Source: Oxyruncus cristatus (Eukaryota > Chordata > Aves > Passeriformes > Cotingidae). From it: a stretch of 64,000 nucleotides of DNA. Position numbers and translations under genes: made by a program. The notes below the pieces were generated by a model. That model saw only the letters and a list, made by a program, of their open reading frames with translations, was not told the origin of the DNA and did not search any database. Shown here piece by piece: positions 62,471 through 64,000 of this stretch (the first letter of the stretch is position 1; every line of letters starts with the position of its first letter). Location: NCBI GenBank assembly GCA_013399855.1, contig VXAY01004360.1, positions 2,151,386 through 2,215,385 on the forward strand, written 5' to 3'.

Positions 62471-64000
62471 ACATGAATATACATTTATGGGTAATTAAAA
62501 GCAAAGTCTAATCTGCATATTTAACTCAGATTTATATAATACAAAGCTCAGAAAGCTAATGAACATACAAGGAAAGAAACAGAGACAGTGAGAGCAGCAC
62601 CTAAGTGCTTCTGATTCACATCCAGCTGGTAAGATCTGAAAAAGTTAGAAACAGCATCCAGATAGTAAAATAAGGGTGAGAAGTGAGGAGAAAGTACTTC
62701 AATGTCTTATGCCAAAAGCAATCTCACCCTACAGAACCTTGGAACCTTTCTCTTTTTACATTCCTGTAGGAAAACATTATTTTCATATATTAATTTTTGG
62801 TTTTATATTTAAGGATGAATTTTTGCAAGATTATGTCTTCAAAGACATGCTGCCAGTATATTCATTTTGGATAGTCACAGTGAAAGGAGAAGATAGGAAG
62901 TGTTTTGGGGAGGCAAACATTGGTTTCTTCAGTAGTCTTTTGAAGAAATATTGAACTAAACTGATTTTGTCTCTCAGGTACCCTCAATGTAGATAAAAGG
63001 AGGTGTTTGAGTGTGCATGTCATTGACTGATGCTGGAATTAAGGTTTAAGAGGGTTTCCTCAGACCCTTGATGGTCACAGTAAAGAAAAGCAAGTTCTAC
63101 AAATCCAATTGGCTATACCCTAGAGCAAGTTTATCTCCATTGTTAATTGCATTAACCTACAGAAGCATTCAAGGATTAATTAGAAATAAAGATCAGGAGA
63201 TGAACTGAAGATTCTCAGGGGATACACTTGTATGTATTATCCTTGAACTGTATAATTGTATGAGTCCTTACGATTTTAGAACAGCGTGCTCACATGAAAG
63301 TAACCCTAATTGCCTCTTTTATTCTTAGCTTAGTGTTTTTGTATAGATTGCTAATCATTTCTTAAACCAGAACCAGCTACCAAAGACCTGCAGAAACAAA
63401 AGTGGAAGAATTCTCAGTGTCCTAATTTGAGAGGTATAGCACAATATTATTAAGATCAAACTGCTTCATGTCTGAAATAAAGAACAAAACACTCCTCTTT
63501 GGCTGAAGTCAGGTAGGATTCTTCTCATCTGCCTGTACTCAGATTTTTCCTTAGGTTAAGCTTTACTCAAAAGAAAAGGGGTGCCTGATTAAAAGGTGGG
63601 ATAAATTAACTCAAGTGCTTTCTGAAGGCAAAAGCAGACCTTGGAGCTCTCATTTTGATTAGTAACTGTAGTACCATATGGTGTTGGTCTTGTCATCAGC
63701 ACTGATCTACCCTCGTCCAGAGCATTACCTGGAACCTGTGAAAGGCTTCAGTATACACCAGCTGGGTGTAACAGGGAAGGTACCAGGTATTGACTGCCTG
63801 TAGAAAGATCCACTTTCCATCCCTGTCACTTCCTCTGGGCTTCCAAAAGCTTTTGTCCCAGTCTGTGGCTGCCTTTTTGTGCCACTGTATCTCTGTGTAG
63901 CATCCTTAGAAACTGATCATGCTCCCTTTTAAAAAAGATGTGTTAAACATAAAAGTAAAAAACTCTGAAATACACATTGATAAGCTAAAAAAAAAAAAAA
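62471..64000. other. Non-coding AT-rich DNA to window end
   Basis: No gene or transposon recognised. The window ends in A14 (63987-64000). The sequence beyond is not available to tell whether this is a poly-A tail or a simple repeat. The 92-codon frame at 62676-62954 has no domain. Confidence 0.5.

Overview
This is vertebrate nuclear DNA from a bird, most likely a passerine. The evidence is the repeat content: about ten CR1-type LINE fragments (the dominant avian LINE), several avian-type endogenous retrovirus (ERV) LTRs, and one SINE with a tRNA-Ile-like head and a CR1-like tail, a structure known from songbirds (TguSINE1 type). Species and chromosome cannot be read from the sequence. No bacterial-style operons, CRISPR arrays or functional RNA genes were seen.

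No protein-coding gene can be supported anywhere in the 64 kb. Open frames outside repeats are short (at most about 136 codons), lack recognisable domains and look like chance. The window is therefore a gene desert or lies inside a long intron. Readable coding remnants all belong to transposable elements: decayed CR1 ORF2 (reverse transcriptase and C-terminal part).

Layout. At 0.5-1.6 kb is a plus-strand 1.1-kb LTR. At 4.05-5.4 kb is a minus-strand CR1, the longest in the window, with a damaged reverse transcriptase. At 8.7-9.9 kb is a second LTR of the same general type in minus orientation. A CR1 tail lies at 13.2-13.7 kb and an old CR1 scrap at 21 kb. At 25.5-26.0 kb is a different, 556-bp solo LTR with a perfect 5-bp target-site duplication. 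An assembly gap of 146 N follows at 26.7 kb. Small CR1 pieces lie at 29, 34 and 35.7 kb. The 39.4-47.5 kb interval is dense in transposons: two further LTR-like blocks, one SINE and three CR1s. At 57.6-58.7 kb is a third copy of the 1.1-kb LTR, in the same orientation as the first and about 57 kb away. A last CR1 piece lies at 62.3 kb.

The remaining roughly 80 percent is AT-rich single-copy-looking sequence. Several stretches (13.85-14.1, 23.0-24.3, 53.1-53.35, 56.85-57.4 and 60.05-60.4 kb) have the look of conserved non-coding regulatory DNA: dense TAAT/ATTA homeodomain-type cores, no repeats, no ORFs. This needs an alignment to test. Other notable items are a 22-bp perfect palindrome, a 26-nt alternating pyrimidine-purine tract, short recent tandem duplications, and long antisense open frames that persist in all three copies of the 1.1-kb LTR.
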